Notes: generated by a model not told the origin, from the sequence alone. A stretch of DNA of 64,000 nt from Bacillus_BD sp963787345 (GCA_963787345.1 CAWBCW010000011.1:124001-188000); one strand, 5' to 3'; positions 17,592 to 26,116 are shown, counted from the first letter of the stretch. Program-made: numbers and translations.

Positions 17592-18702
17592 AGTGTTGAG
17601 CTTTTAGCTTTTCTTCTTCTTGTTTTGCATAATATTCCTGGGCGATTGAGTCAATTTCCTTTTTCAATTCTTCAACCATTGTTTCTTCCGGTACTTTTCT
17701 AATGATTTCTCCTTTGCGGAAAAGCAATCCTTCTCCACGTGCTCCGGCAATCCCAATATCTGCTTCTTTTGCTTCACCAGGACCATTTACGGCACAGCCA
17801 AGTACGGATACTTTAATTGGTGCCTTTATCGTTGAAATGTACTCTTCAACTTCATTTGCGATGCTAATTAAATCGATCTCGATTCGACCGCAAGTCGGGC
17901 AGGAAATAAGAGTAGCTGCATTTGAAGCAAGACCAAATGACTTTAATAATTCACGAGCCACTTTAACCTCTTCAACAGGATCGGCACTTAACGAAATACG
18001 AAGAGTATTTCCGATCCCTTTGCTTAAAATGGCCCCTAAGCCCGCTGCACTTTTTACTGTACCTGAAAATAAAGTTCCGGACTCAGTAATTCCAAGATGC
18101 AATGGATAATCAAATGCTTTTGCTGCTTTTTCATAAGCTTCAATTGCTAAACTTACATCAGAGGCCTTCATTGATACGATGATATCGTGGAAATCCAAGT
18201 CTTCCAAAATTTTAATATGATGCAGGGCACTTTCAACCATTCCATCTGCAGTAGGATAGCCGTATTTATCTAGAATCCGCTTTTCAAGAGAACCGGCATT
18301 GACTCCAATTCGAATCGGAATCCCGCGCTCTTTTGCTGCCTTAACAACAGCTTCTACTTTTTCACGCTTTCCAATATTTCCTGGATTGATCCGAATCTTA
18401 TCGGCTCCACCTGCAATCGCCTTTAAGGCTAATTTATAATCAAAATGGATATCAACAACGAGAGGAATATTGATTCTCTTTTTTATTTCAGCAATCGCAT
18501 CAGCGGCTCTTTCATCAGGACATGCAACACGAACAATTTGACAGCCTGCTTCTTCAAGTCTATTGATTTGTTCAACGGTTGCCTCAACATCATGCGTTTT
18601 CGTCATTGTCATACTTTGAATGAATAGCTCATTGCTTCCGCCAATGGTTAAATTACCAACCTTTACTGGCCTTGTTTTTGTACGATGTATAATTTCACTC
18701 AA
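17590..18702 (-). CDS. ispG: (E)-4-hydroxy-3-methylbut-2-enyl-diphosphate synthase
   Basis: IspG (GcpE) converts MEcPP to HMBPP in the MEP isoprenoid pathway using a 4Fe-4S cluster. The N-terminal TIM barrel shows GSNELFIQSMTMTKTHD, RVACPDERAA, DIHFDYKLAL and RINPGNIG; the C-terminal domain carries the cluster cysteines in SCPTCGR and GCAVNGPGEA. I chose the TTG at 18702 (LSEIIHRTKTRPVKVG), preceded by AAAAGGAG; the frame extends to 18780 but the extra 26 residues are not family-like. 370 residues. Its partner ispH lies upstream in the window. Confidence 0.95.
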   Translation of the reverse strand: MSEIIHRTKTRPVKVGNLTIGGSNELFIQSMTMTKTHDVEATVEQINRLEEAGCQIVRVACPDERAADAIAEIKKRINIPLVVDIHFDYKLALKAIAGGADKIRINPGNIGKREKVEAVVKAAKERGIPIRIGVNAGSLEKRILDKYGYPTADGMVESALHHIKILEDLDFHDIIVSMKASDVSLAIEAYEKAAKAFDYPLHLGITESGTLFSGTVKSAAGLGAILSKGIGNTLRISLSADPVEEVKVARELLKSFGLASNAATLISCPTCGRIEIDLISIANEVEEYISTIKAPIKVSVLGCAVNGPGEAKEADIGIAGARGEGLLFRKGEIIRKVPEETMVEELKKEIDSIAQEYYAKQEEEKLKAQH

Positions 18703-18825
18703 GGGTGATTCGCTCCTTTTAAAAAAATCATTTCGATATACGTCTATATTATTGTAGCAATGATAGTAGGAAATTGACAAGGATGTTTACCTGAAAGAAT
18801 TATTTCTAATGGGGTAGTTCGTTAA

Positions 18826-19158
18826 TTATTCTTCCCCGCGATAGTTAGGAAATTTATATTTTTTGCCGGATTGTATTTCTGTTGGGGGCAGATTATCATT
18901 TAGCTTTTTAAAATCTGTTACGACATCTGTAATCGGAACAGGTATTGAACGATCAAGTTGATTTTCAATAATGGAAAGGACGGTGTCTCCATTTTGAACC
19001 GTTTGTTCAAAGTACGGTGATTGTGGAGAGTCCGTTTTCTTTTCTTGAGGTTGTGATTGTTGCTCTGTCGTAACAGCAGGAAGTGTACCATGATTTAAAT
19101 CATAATAAATAACATAAAGGACCAATACTGTGATTATAACTGTGACTAGGCGTTTCAT
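18826..19158 (-). CDS. yqfZ: YqfZ-like membrane-anchored LysM protein
   Basis: About 110 residues: a basic start and one transmembrane segment (VTVIITVLVLYVIYY), a Gln/Ser/Pro-rich linker, then a LysM domain (QNGDTVLSIIEN to KYKFPNY), which binds peptidoglycan. I chose the ATG at 19158, six bases after AGGAGG; a second ATG lies three bases upstream. Position after ispG matches yqfZ of B. subtilis. It is the last conserved yqf gene before the accessory island. Confidence 0.85.
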   Translation of the reverse strand: MKRLVTVIITVLVLYVIYYDLNHGTLPAVTTEQQSQPQEKKTDSPQSPYFEQTVQNGDTVLSIIENQLDRSIPVPITDVVTDFKKLNDNLPPTEIQSGKKYKFPNYRGEE

Positions 19159-19170
19159 CATTTTCCTCCT

Positions 19171-19250
19171 GATCAAATTCGTCCTGCCGAATTTGCGCTC
19201 GATAAAATACTTTTAAAAATTCAAGGCATCCGTCGGGGGGTGAGCCCATA
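19171..19250 (-). repeat. dispersed intergenic repeat, copy A (reverse orientation)
   Basis: On the minus strand this reads CCCGACGGATGCC, AATTTTTAAAAG, ATCGAGCGCAAATTCGGC and GACGAATTTGATC, matching the 3' modules of the copies at 27.1, 29.3 and 41.4 kb. The 3' module is a short inverted repeat, CAAATTCG/CGAATTTG. Confidence 0.6.
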
Positions 19251-19378
19251 CTTAATTAGAAAGCTCTTTTGGCCTTCGTTCCTTAACTTTAGGAATGAGG
19301 ACTTTTATAAAGATGTATTGCTTATGTTTATGCTTGTCCAAATGTAATTAGAACTTAGGGGAGAATGGATAATATTGA

Positions 19379-19408
19379 TTGAAATTTATGAATTCTGTAA
19401 GATATAAT
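19379..19408 (+). promoter_or_regulatory. candidate promoter of the first GntR gene
   Basis: TTGAAA (19379-19384) and TATAAT (19403-19408) with an 18-base spacer. The operator-like TTGGTATGATGTATACAG begins at the end of the -10. Confidence 0.5.
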
Positions 19409-19425
19409 TGGTATGATGTATACAG
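19408..19425 (+). promoter_or_regulatory. GTATAC operator-like site upstream of GntR gene 1
   Basis: GTATAC at 19418-19423 within TTGGTATGATGTATACAG, directly after the -10. Its position fits repression of the regulator's own gene. Confidence 0.45.
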
Positions 19426-19441
19426 AGAAGAGGGGAGACAA

Positions 19442-20107
19442 TTGGCAAACAACTGGTCAGAAGAAAATCTTCTTTCGATTCGAGAAAGAGCTTATTTGTA
19501 TCTAAAGGAATTAATTCTAGAGGGAGAACTAAAAGCCGGAGATCGCTTAGTAGAAAGAGAGCTTGCTGAAAAGCTAAATATAAGCCGTACGCCAATTAGA
19601 GAGGCTTTATTTAGGTTAGAATCACAAGGATTTGTGCAAACGGTACCAAGAAAGGGAGTCATCGTTTCAGAGATCTCTGAAAAGGAGATACTTGAAGTCT
19701 TTACCATTTTATCGTCTTTGGAAGTATTAGCAGCAAACCTAACTATACAAAAATTAAACGATGAAACTATTGAGAGATATAAGGATTATATAAAAAAAGT
19801 CGAAGCAAGTTTACAGGATGAAGGGGACACAGATTATTCTTCCTTGCATTCAGAATTAAATTACTTAATTTATAGCTCAGCTAAAAACACTAAGCTATAT
19901 GAAATCTTAAGTGGATTATCAGATTATATACGTGCATTTGCAAAAATAGGCTATAAGCAAAAAGGCAGAGCGATCCAGTCAATGAAAGAACATTTAGAGA
20001 TTATGGAGGCTATTATTCATCAAGAAACAGAAAGGGCCGAATATTTAACAAAGATCCATATTGAAAACTCTAAAAGAGCATATATGGAAGAGTTAAATCA
20101 AAAGTAA
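19442..20107 (+). CDS. GntR-family regulator (FadR subfamily, FCD domain), paralogue 1
   Basis: 221 residues. An N-terminal winged HTH (about residues 12-75: AGDRLVERELAEKLNISRTP, IREALFRLESQGFV) is followed by an all-helical FCD ligand-binding domain. I chose the TTG at 19442 because GAGGGGAG lies before it and the first residues then align with the paralogue at 30666. The two share long identical blocks, including ISRTPIREALFRLESQG and VPRKGVIVS. It opens the accessory island and probably represses it through the GTATAC sites. The effector is unknown, most likely an organic acid. Confidence 0.9.
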   Translation: MANNWSEENLLSIRERAYLYLKELILEGELKAGDRLVERELAEKLNISRTPIREALFRLESQGFVQTVPRKGVIVSEISEKEILEVFTILSSLEVLAANLTIQKLNDETIERYKDYIKKVEASLQDEGDTDYSSLHSELNYLIYSSAKNTKLYEILSGLSDYIRAFAKIGYKQKGRAIQSMKEHLEIMEAIIHQETERAEYLTKIHIENSKRAYMEELNQK

Positions 20108-20113
20108 CGGAGA

Positions 20114-20142
20114 ATAAAAAAGAGCCGATTGGCTTTTTTTTA
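20114..20142 (+). terminator. short terminator after GntR gene 1
   Basis: AGCC-GATT-GGCT with flanking A and T runs (AAAAAAG before, eight T after). The stem is short but the U-run is long. Confidence 0.65.
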
Positions 20143-20172
20143 TTGTAAAATAGATTAAAAATTCAAAATTGT

Positions 20173-20262
20173 TTGGACAATTAAAACTTTTGATGGTATA
20201 TTATTATCACTCTAATAATAGTGAAAAAGGGGTTGGTAAAATTGCTTTTTATTTAGGTATAC
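20173..20262 (+). promoter_or_regulatory. promoter and GTATAC operator of the permease gene
   Basis: Candidate TTGGAC (20173-20178) and TATATT (20197-20202) with an 18-base spacer; GTATAC at 20257-20262 in TTTAGGTATACAATAT lies downstream, in the leader. A small TCACT/AGTGA hairpin lies between. Confidence 0.4.
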
Positions 20263-20335
20263 AATATACGAAATACAAAGCGCTGGGGATATGAATGAAT
20301 AAACTAATAAAAAATCTGAATAGTGGAGGGGAAAT

Positions 20336-21784
20336 ATGGAACTGACATTCGCTCACTGGATCTATGTATTGGTAACGCTTTCTGTAATCATAACCATGCT
20401 TTTTAGAAAGGGCGTTGTATTGCCTGTTCTAATCGGAACATTTCTTGTTGCTTCTGTTTATAAAGGAGGAGTTGTTTCAGGGTTTCAAGCCGTATTTAAT
20501 GCGAATTTAGTTGCTGCAAAAGAATTATTTAGTATTTTCCTGATTATTTCTGTCATGATAGCAATGCTTAATTCTTTAAAAGATCTTGGTGCTGATCAAA
20601 AGATGGTAACACCGATTCAAAAAGTTATGGTAAATGGACATGTTTCTTTCTTAATTTTATTTATTACTACTTATGTCATTTCCCTTTTCTTTTGGCCTAC
20701 ACCAGCAGTACCGCTAATATGTGCTCTTTTAGTACCCGCAGCAGTAAGATCTGGACTACCGCTAATGACGGCCGCTATGGCTGTTTGTATTGCAGGACAA
20801 GGTATGGCTTTATCCTCTGATTATATAATGCAAGTTGCACCAATGTTAAGTGCAACAGCAGCAGGAATTGCAACAGGACCAGTAGCTGAAAAAACGTTAG
20901 TTCTATCCCTCGTAACAGGGTTAAGTGCACTTTTATTCGTATATGTGAGAAGCTTTAATGCAATTAAAAGTAATTCGATATTAAAATCGAAAAGAGAATT
21001 TAGCGCTGAAGAAAAAGTTTATTTTTCAGCATTTAACGAAATGGCAGCAGCCGTTGAAGAACCGGAATTAATAGAAAGAAAAAAAAGTTATGGGAAAATT
21101 TTTGCTGTTTTAGTTCCATTATCGTTATTGGCTGTAATGGTTTATATGTTTTCAAGTAAATTTACCGGTGGTACTGGACTAGAAGGTGGAGATGGTGCAG
21201 CTTTTATTGGTGGAGTAGCGGTTATTCTTTTAATCCTTGCTACGATTGCAATGAATCGTATTAATGCTCTTGATAAAGTTAGTGATCATTTAACGGATGG
21301 ATTTGTGTTTGCATTTAAGGCGATGGCACCAGTCATCCCGATTGCAGGATTTTTCTTTATGGGAAGTTCAGATTTTACAGGTTCTATTCTCTCGCTTGGG
21401 GAAGATGCAGCAAAACCTGCTTTCTTATTTGATGTGATTCAAGCTGGCCAAACTTATATTCCAGAAAGTCCAATTTTAGCAGGGTTTGGGATTCTCATCG
21501 TTGGAATTGTTACTGGGCTTGACGGTTCTGGATTTTCAGGGTTGCCGCTAACAGGTGCCTTATCTGGTGCATTAGCGACTGGAAATGGCATTGATCCTTC
21601 TACATTAGCTGCGATTGGACAGATGGGCGGAGTTTGGGCAGGTGGAACACTTGTTGCTTGGTCATCGCTAGTAGCTATCGCTGGTTTCTTGAAATTATCA
21701 CCTATGGAATTGGCAAGAAAAAACTTTGTTCCAGTACTCATTGGGCTGTTTCTATCTACTTTAGTAGCTATCATCATATGGTAG
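20336..21784 (+). CDS. multi-pass membrane transporter, substrate unknown
   Basis: 482 residues with about 12 hydrophobic segments and a soluble stretch in the middle (about 215-255). Glycine-rich helix breaks such as GLDGSGFSGLPLTGALSG (about 398-415) and WPTPAVPLICALLVP resemble ion-transporter-superfamily permeases of organic anions, but I do not recognise the family. A strong GTGGAGGGG site precedes the ATG. The preceding GntR gene and the operator site suggest induced uptake or export of the pathway substrate. Confidence 0.7.
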   Translation: MELTFAHWIYVLVTLSVIITMLFRKGVVLPVLIGTFLVASVYKGGVVSGFQAVFNANLVAAKELFSIFLIISVMIAMLNSLKDLGADQKMVTPIQKVMVNGHVSFLILFITTYVISLFFWPTPAVPLICALLVPAAVRSGLPLMTAAMAVCIAGQGMALSSDYIMQVAPMLSATAAGIATGPVAEKTLVLSLVTGLSALLFVYVRSFNAIKSNSILKSKREFSAEEKVYFSAFNEMAAAVEEPELIERKKSYGKIFAVLVPLSLLAVMVYMFSSKFTGGTGLEGGDGAAFIGGVAVILLILATIAMNRINALDKVSDHLTDGFVFAFKAMAPVIPIAGFFFMGSSDFTGSILSLGEDAAKPAFLFDVIQAGQTYIPESPILAGFGILIVGIVTGLDGSGFSGLPLTGALSGALATGNGIDPSTLAAIGQMGGVWAGGTLVAWSSLVAIAGFLKLSPMELARKNFVPVLIGLFLSTLVAIIIW

Positions 21785-21855
21785 AAGTCCTCTGTTTGAA
21801 TAACAGAAAATTTACAAAATTACAATAATTATAATGAGCCTTAAGGAGAGTGATC

Positions 21856-22533
21856 ATGAGTAGTAAAGTTGGGTTAGTCGGAATAGGTAGATTAGGGACT
21901 GCTTTAATGAAGCATTGGTGTGAAAATAAGATTGGAATAGGTGTTTATCATCCTAGCAGGTTAAAGGCAGATCAGTTTATTCAAAAGTTTCCAAATGGTT
22001 ATCTTGTAAATAGAGATGAATTAGGAAGGTTGGATTATCTCATACTGGCACTTTCAGCAAAAGACACGATTTCATTCATTTCAGGGGTTCTATCTTCTTA
22101 TACACATAAGGCTCATTTTGTTAATATGGCCACTACCCTTTATACAAAAGAATTGAAAGAGAGATTTTCAAATATAAAGATTACAGGTATTAAATATATG
22201 GGGCATTCGAGAGACCTGCTGGATTACGGGAACGGTTTGTTTATTACCGAATCTCCATTGACAAATGAATTAGAAAGTTTATTTCAGTATTTAGGCAGAG
22301 TCGTCATTGATTCTGAAGAAACCTTAAATGAGGTTAATAAAGTGGCAACCTATCATGCGATTAAAGCATCAATGGAAATCGAATCGATCATGTCTGAGAA
22401 AGGGTTATCTCCTGATTATGTAGAGAGGGCTTTGGTCTCAATGGCACCTCAAGTAATGAAATCCTACTATGAAGGGAATTTAGGTCACTTTGCAAAAGAG
22501 ATTATAAAGGAAATCCAGACACAACAAACATAA
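21856..22533 (+). CDS. ProC-like NAD(P)-binding oxidoreductase
   Basis: 225 residues. The N-terminus is a Rossmann fold start with the dinucleotide motif GLVGIGRLGTALM (G-x-G-x-x-G), as in pyrroline-5-carboxylate reductase and F420-dependent NADP oxidoreductase-like proteins; the C-terminal half is helical and may dimerise. I chose ATG 21856, eight bases after AAGGAG, over the in-frame GTG at 21850. It follows the permease by about 70 bases and ends at a strong terminator, so the two form a unit. The substrate is unknown; an imine or a semialdehyde would fit the neighbouring genes, but that is inference. Confidence 0.65.
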   Translation: MSSKVGLVGIGRLGTALMKHWCENKIGIGVYHPSRLKADQFIQKFPNGYLVNRDELGRLDYLILALSAKDTISFISGVLSSYTHKAHFVNMATTLYTKELKERFSNIKITGIKYMGHSRDLLDYGNGLFITESPLTNELESLFQYLGRVVIDSEETLNEVNKVATYHAIKASMEIESIMSEKGLSPDYVERALVSMAPQVMKSYYEGNLGHFAKEIIKEIQTQQT

Positions 22534-22571
22534 GAAAAGGGGGCTGCCATCGGCAGCCCCTTTCTTATGTT
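22529..22571. terminator. bidirectional terminator
   Basis: Long stem CATAAGAAAAGGGGGCTGCC with GGCAGCCCCTTTCTTATG (small bulge) and a 3-base loop, between convergent genes. Confidence 0.9.
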
Positions 22572-22579
22572 TGTTCATT

Positions 22580-23962
22580 CTATTTTGTGAGCAATTCTAA
22601 TAGTAAAAGATAAACAAGTGCAAATCCAACATATATAGAGGTAAAGGATAGATTCCAATTCGACACTTTAAAGGAACTATCTTTTAGGATGTTGGACATG
22701 AGCCCTAATGTAGCATTATAAGGACCAACTAAGAAGGATGATACCGCTCCAATTAACATGGCTACCGTTAAAATATGAGGCGCAATTCCGATAACATTGG
22801 GATCTAAGGAACCGGCGACGAGAGAGAGACTAACAGCTGGATGAAGCCCAATAAATGCAAGCGCAAGCGGGATGAGCGGCAATATAAGAATAAAGACTTC
22901 AGCTCCGATCACATCAACAATGTTTAAGACCCATTGATTCAAAACGACATCGCTATTGGATATCTCAATCGTTGAGATAAAAAAACCCGCACATAAGAAA
23001 ATAAAAAATTGATCTTTCATACTTATAGAAACGACCTTGAATTGTTCAAGTAATTGAACGGCATATTCTTTTCCTTTGTTAATCAATAGTGACCAAACTA
23101 GTGAAAAAGGAATCACTAAAATTGAGACAAGGATGATAAAGGTTAAATCAAAGGTAGCTTCGAGAACCGACATAATGACATTAAAAATAAGGATGGCTGC
23201 TAATATATGAATGACTCTTTTTGGTGAAGCATTTTGACCTGTCTCTAATGTTACGGCTAATTCATCCGTTGCTGGTTTTTTCGTAACCTCAATTTTTGCT
23301 GTTGACCGTTTTTGTCCTAGTGTCCAATCAATCAATAGCCCCATAATACTTAAAGGAATGACATAAGGTAGAATAGATACCCAACTAACCCCAGTCATCG
23401 TTACAACAATCCCGACAATTGGTGTTACGGGAGCCCAAAGTAATGGCATCGCAAATCCACGTGTAATGGCTCTACTCATAAAGCGGTTTTCCTCTTTAAT
23501 TGGAAAATAGGATAAGGCTGGTTTGATTGAGTAATAAGTCATAGGGAGAGTAGCTAAGTTCATAAAAATACTGAAAAAATATGAAATCCCTGAAGTCAGC
23601 CTATATAATTGTCCTGTTGTTTTCACCTTTTTTTGGATAATTATTTTTAAACTTTCATTATAATCGCCAATTTTAATCGGAATTCCTAAAATAGGTACTA
23701 ACGTAAAAAGAGTTAACAAATCAATCATTGGTCCAAATGACAAGATATAATGTTGCCAGGCTGCTTCACTATACAAAAGCAATCCTATTCCTAATAGTAA
23801 AAAGAAACTGCCTAAAACTCTGACTAGCTTTTTAACATTACTGATTGTCATAACGATGATCAGTAAGCACATTCCAGAGATGAGCCAACCAATATTAAAA
23901 AGTGGAAATAGGGTTGAAATTAAATACAAAATAATGACTGATAAAAACAAAAAACGTAACAT
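22580..23962 (-). CDS. second multi-pass membrane transporter, substrate unknown
   Basis: 460 residues with about 12 hydrophobic segments and a hydrophilic loop near residues 215-245. Motifs such as GFAMPLLWAPVTPIVGIVV (about 170-188) and GLHPAVSLSLVAGSLDPN (about 375-392) look like a DctM/IT-superfamily secondary transporter of organic anions; I cannot assign a substrate. GGAGGTG precedes the ATG. The divergent leader carries two GTATAC operators (23998 and 24069), tying it to the island's regulators. Confidence 0.7.
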   Translation of the reverse strand: MLRFLFLSVIILYLISTLFPLFNIGWLISGMCLLIIVMTISNVKKLVRVLGSFFLLLGIGLLLYSEAAWQHYILSFGPMIDLLTLFTLVPILGIPIKIGDYNESLKIIIQKKVKTTGQLYRLTSGISYFFSIFMNLATLPMTYYSIKPALSYFPIKEENRFMSRAITRGFAMPLLWAPVTPIVGIVVTMTGVSWVSILPYVIPLSIMGLLIDWTLGQKRSTAKIEVTKKPATDELAVTLETGQNASPKRVIHILAAILIFNVIMSVLEATFDLTFIILVSILVIPFSLVWSLLINKGKEYAVQLLEQFKVVSISMKDQFFIFLCAGFFISTIEISNSDVVLNQWVLNIVDVIGAEVFILILPLIPLALAFIGLHPAVSLSLVAGSLDPNVIGIAPHILTVAMLIGAVSSFLVGPYNATLGLMSNILKDSSFKVSNWNLSFTSIYVGFALVYLLLLELLTK

Positions 23963-23993
23963 TATACACCTCCATTTAAGCTAATAAACTTCA

Positions 23994-24008
23994 CACGGTA
24001 TACCAAAA
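23994..24008. promoter_or_regulatory. GTATAC operator upstream of the second permease
   Basis: CGGTATACCAAAA centred on GTATAC 23998-24003, about 35 bases upstream of the minus-strand gene start at 23962. Confidence 0.55.
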
Positions 24009-24066
24009 TGGATTATTTTATGTATTTTTCACATAAAATTCAAAATTTATGATTAATTATGGTATT

Positions 24067-24099
24067 TGGTATACAATTTAATTGAAATTTCTCTATAAT
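24067..24099 (+). promoter_or_regulatory. operator-promoter of the 28-residue peptide gene
   Basis: TTGGTATACAA (24067-24077, core 24069-24074) overlaps the -35 position of a promoter whose -10 is a perfect TATAAT at 24094-24099. Repressor binding would exclude RNA polymerase. Confidence 0.55.
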
Positions 24100-24140
24100 G
24101 TAGTAAAATAAAGGTAACAAATCAAGAGGGGGTAATCAAG

Positions 24141-24227
24141 ATGTTTAAATATTTATTTCACTCAGAAAAGGTTGCTCAAAAGGCAGAAAAAAAATTAGCC
24201 ATCTTACGAAAAATTTTAAAGTTTTAA
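24141..24227 (+). CDS. 28-residue cationic peptide
   Basis: A short frame starting MFKYLFHSEKV and ending ILRKILKF, net positive (eight Lys/Arg against three Glu) and predicted to be an amphipathic helix. GAGGGGG lies ahead of the ATG, a perfect TATAAT and an operator-like TTGGTATACAA lie upstream, and a hairpin with a T-run follows the stop by about 20 bases. This complete transcription unit is the main reason to believe it is expressed. I do not recognise the peptide. It could be a regulatory small protein or, less likely, a modified-peptide precursor. Confidence 0.6.
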   Translation: MFKYLFHSEKVAQKAEKKLAILRKILKF

Positions 24228-24243
24228 CCTTTTAAATCTAAAA

Positions 24244-24275
24244 ACTCCGTCACAATGGTTGACGGTTCTTTTTTT
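24244..24275 (+). terminator. terminator after the peptide gene
   Basis: CCGTCA (24247-24252) pairs with TGACGG (24260-24265), followed by TTCTTTTTTT. The stem is short but the U-run is long. Confidence 0.75.
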
Positions 24276-24284
24276 GAATAGATA

Positions 24285-24321
24285 AAAGAAACCGGAGTGA
24301 TTTCTTCACTCCGGTTTCTTT
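24285..24321. terminator. bidirectional terminator for the minus-strand gene
   Basis: AAAGAAACCGGAGTGA pairs perfectly with TCACTCCGGTTTCTTT around a 5-base loop. It abuts the stop codon of the minus-strand gene at 24321. Confidence 0.9.
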
Positions 24322-24662
24322 TAACTGATTGCAACATCTTCCGATCTGACTAATTTAGAGTATTTAGAATCCTCATTATTACCACCAGATGCTTTAACAA
24401 TTTCATTTAATTCTTTTCTAGCTTCTTCAATCGTTGGAAATGTCTCAAAAAACTTTACATGGATATTATTAATATATTCTTTCTCCTCATACTTTTCGTA
24501 TAATTGTATTTTAAAAGAATCTTTTACTATTTTTGCAATTGTATAATTTGCCTTTAATTCATCAAAAAAGTAAAAATGGTACGTTTCAACAGGCTGAAAG
24601 CCATCATTTTCGAGAACGGTTTGAAAGGTATCTTTATTAGTTAATACAATATACTTATCCAT
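24321..24662 (-). CDS. conserved-looking small soluble protein, unknown
   Basis: 113 residues, no signal peptide, membrane segment or cysteine. Charged alpha/beta composition: MDKYIVLTNKDTF at the start, KIQLYEKYEEKEYINNIHV in the middle, and a Ser/Asn-rich tail. I chose the ATG at 24662, preceded by GGAGAG; the frame extends three codons further. It faces the ferredoxin gene across a region with two GTATAC sites, so it may belong to the same regulon. I do not recognise a family. Confidence 0.6.
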   Translation of the reverse strand: MDKYIVLTNKDTFQTVLENDGFQPVETYHFYFFDELKANYTIAKIVKDSFKIQLYEKYEEKEYINNIHVKFFETFPTIEEARKELNEIVKASGGNNEDSKYSKLVRSEDVAIS

Positions 24663-24764
24663 AATGATCACTCTCCATATTTTATTATCTGAATTGAATC
24701 ATATAGCAACTTAAACCACTTGATTCTATTAGTCTTTTTGTAATCACCTCTTTATTTTGGAATT

Positions 24765-24809
24765 TTGTATACCGTTTCTATTGAATATTGTATACCAAGA
24801 TGGTAAGAT
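24765..24809 (+). promoter_or_regulatory. promoter with two GTATAC operators before ferredoxin 1
   Basis: TTGAAT (24781-24786) and TAAGAT (24804-24809) with a 17-base spacer. One GTATAC (24790-24795, in TATTGTATACCAAG) lies inside the spacer and another (24767-24772, in TTTTGTATACCGT) lies just upstream, 23 bases centre to centre. Confidence 0.6.
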
Positions 24810-24880
24810 GTTCAATAAGAATTCTAAATTTTCTAAATAATCTTTTAACCATTAAGAAAAAATTGAAAAGGGGCGATATT

Positions 24881-25213
24881 ATGCCAAAAGTAATTCTTCA
24901 TGTAGACGGCATTACCATTGAACAGGAAGTAAAAGACAATGCTAATTTAGTCGTGCTAGCAGGGATTCGTCAATTACCACAATTAAAGTATGGTTGTGGA
25001 ATGGGCAGATGTACGAAATGTGTCTGTCAAGTTATAGATGGTGCAGAAACACTTACTCCGCCTAATTGGAAAGAAGAAAAGATGCTTGGCGATAAACTAA
25101 ACGAAGGATATCGACTAACTTGTCAATTTACGGTTCAAAATGACATCGAAATTTCACAGGAAAATGTAACCGTAACTCCGCCTAAAAAGAAGTCATCAAC
25201 ATTAATAAAGTAG
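24881..25213 (+). CDS. 2Fe-2S plant/adrenodoxin-type ferredoxin 1
   Basis: 110 residues with one fer2 domain. The cluster ligands are in YGCGMGRCTKCVCQV (C-x4-C-x2-C, with one additional cysteine two residues on) and the distant C in YRLTCQF. It is an electron carrier, presumably to the diiron enzyme encoded downstream. I chose ATG 24881 behind AAAAGGGGCG; the frame is open further upstream but without start signals. The creatininase-family gene follows after 37 bases. A paralogue is encoded at 31384. Confidence 0.9.
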   Translation: MPKVILHVDGITIEQEVKDNANLVVLAGIRQLPQLKYGCGMGRCTKCVCQVIDGAETLTPPNWKEEKMLGDKLNEGYRLTCQFTVQNDIEISQENVTVTPPKKKSSTLIK

Positions 25214-25250
25214 TCGAACTGATTAATGATCAATAGGGCAGGTGAAGGAA

Positions 25251-26021
25251 ATGGAATATTATGACTTAACTTCAATGACTTGGGAGGAAGTAAAAAATTC
25301 ACTAGAAACAGTTCAATTAGCGATCATACCGATTGGCGCGCATGAGCAACATGGGCCTCATATGGTAGAAAGCTGCGATGCTGTCCTTGCTGAAAGAATG
25401 GCACAGAAACTCGGTAGTAAAATGCATCCATACTCAATTGTCACTCCAACGATTAATATGGGCGTTTCACAACATCACCTTCATTTTCCGGGTACTATCG
25501 CACTGAAACCAGAAACGTTACTGGCTGTGATAAGAGATATGATTATGTCATTACAATTACATGGAATTAATAAATTTTTATTATTAAATTCCCATGGCGG
25601 AAATCAATCAACTTTAAATCTCGCATCTTTAACACTATCAAAAGAATTATCCGCAGAAATCTATTATGCAAAAACAACAGCATCTGCTAAAAAGGCGATA
25701 AAAGAATTGGTTACCTCGCCATTATTCGGGCACAGCTGTGAACGAGAAGTTTCCGAAGCACTGTATTTAGCACCGGAACTGATTCGTCCGGAGAAAATTA
25801 CATCGGGAAGGATTCAGGAAGAGGGGAGATGGAAACAACTGCGTCCAGGAAATGCGATTCAAGGTTATTATGCATATGAGGAAATGACAGAAAATGGCTG
25901 TATTGGTGATGCGACAAAAGCAAGCAGAGAAATCGGGGAAAGGATTGTCGAAGAAGCACTGGATCATTTAAGCAGGGAACTTTATCAACTTTTAAAATTA
26001 GAAGTTGATACGTATAATTAA
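25251..26021 (+). CDS. creatininase-family metal-dependent amidohydrolase
   Basis: 256 residues. The family metal site is visible: IPIGAHEQHGPH near the N-terminus (Glu and His ligands), a following Asp in SCDAVLAERMA, and LLLNSHGGN near residue 120 (family N-x-HGGN). Relatives hydrolyse cyclic amides (creatinine) or, as MftE, trim the mycofactocin precursor peptide. The later helix reads GHSCEREVSEALYL where many members have H-A-G-E-x-E-T-S, so the precise substrate class is open. I chose ATG 25251 with AGGTG upstream. It follows ferredoxin 1 and precedes the diiron-type gene. Confidence 0.87.
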   Translation: MEYYDLTSMTWEEVKNSLETVQLAIIPIGAHEQHGPHMVESCDAVLAERMAQKLGSKMHPYSIVTPTINMGVSQHHLHFPGTIALKPETLLAVIRDMIMSLQLHGINKFLLLNSHGGNQSTLNLASLTLSKELSAEIYYAKTTASAKKAIKELVTSPLFGHSCEREVSEALYLAPELIRPEKITSGRIQEEGRWKQLRPGNAIQGYYAYEEMTENGCIGDATKASREIGERIVEEALDHLSRELYQLLKLEVDTYN

Positions 26022-26071
26022 GCGCAAAGTTTTATAGTTTATAGAAAATTTAGAAAATTCATAAAAAGGTA

Positions 26072-26116
26072 TTTACAAATTTAGAAAAATCTAATATGAT
26101 AGATTCAACGGTATAC
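26072..26116 (+). promoter_or_regulatory. promoter and first GTATAC operator of the diiron-enzyme gene
   Basis: TTTACA (26072-26077) and TATGAT (26095-26100) with a 17-base spacer. GTATAC 26111-26116, in ACGGTATACCAAA, lies near the expected transcription start. Confidence 0.6.

Noticed and set aside
17702..18109. 135-codon plus-strand ORF opposite ispG
   Set aside because: It lies entirely within the strongly conserved ispG frame and has no ribosome-binding site; it is a shadow frame.
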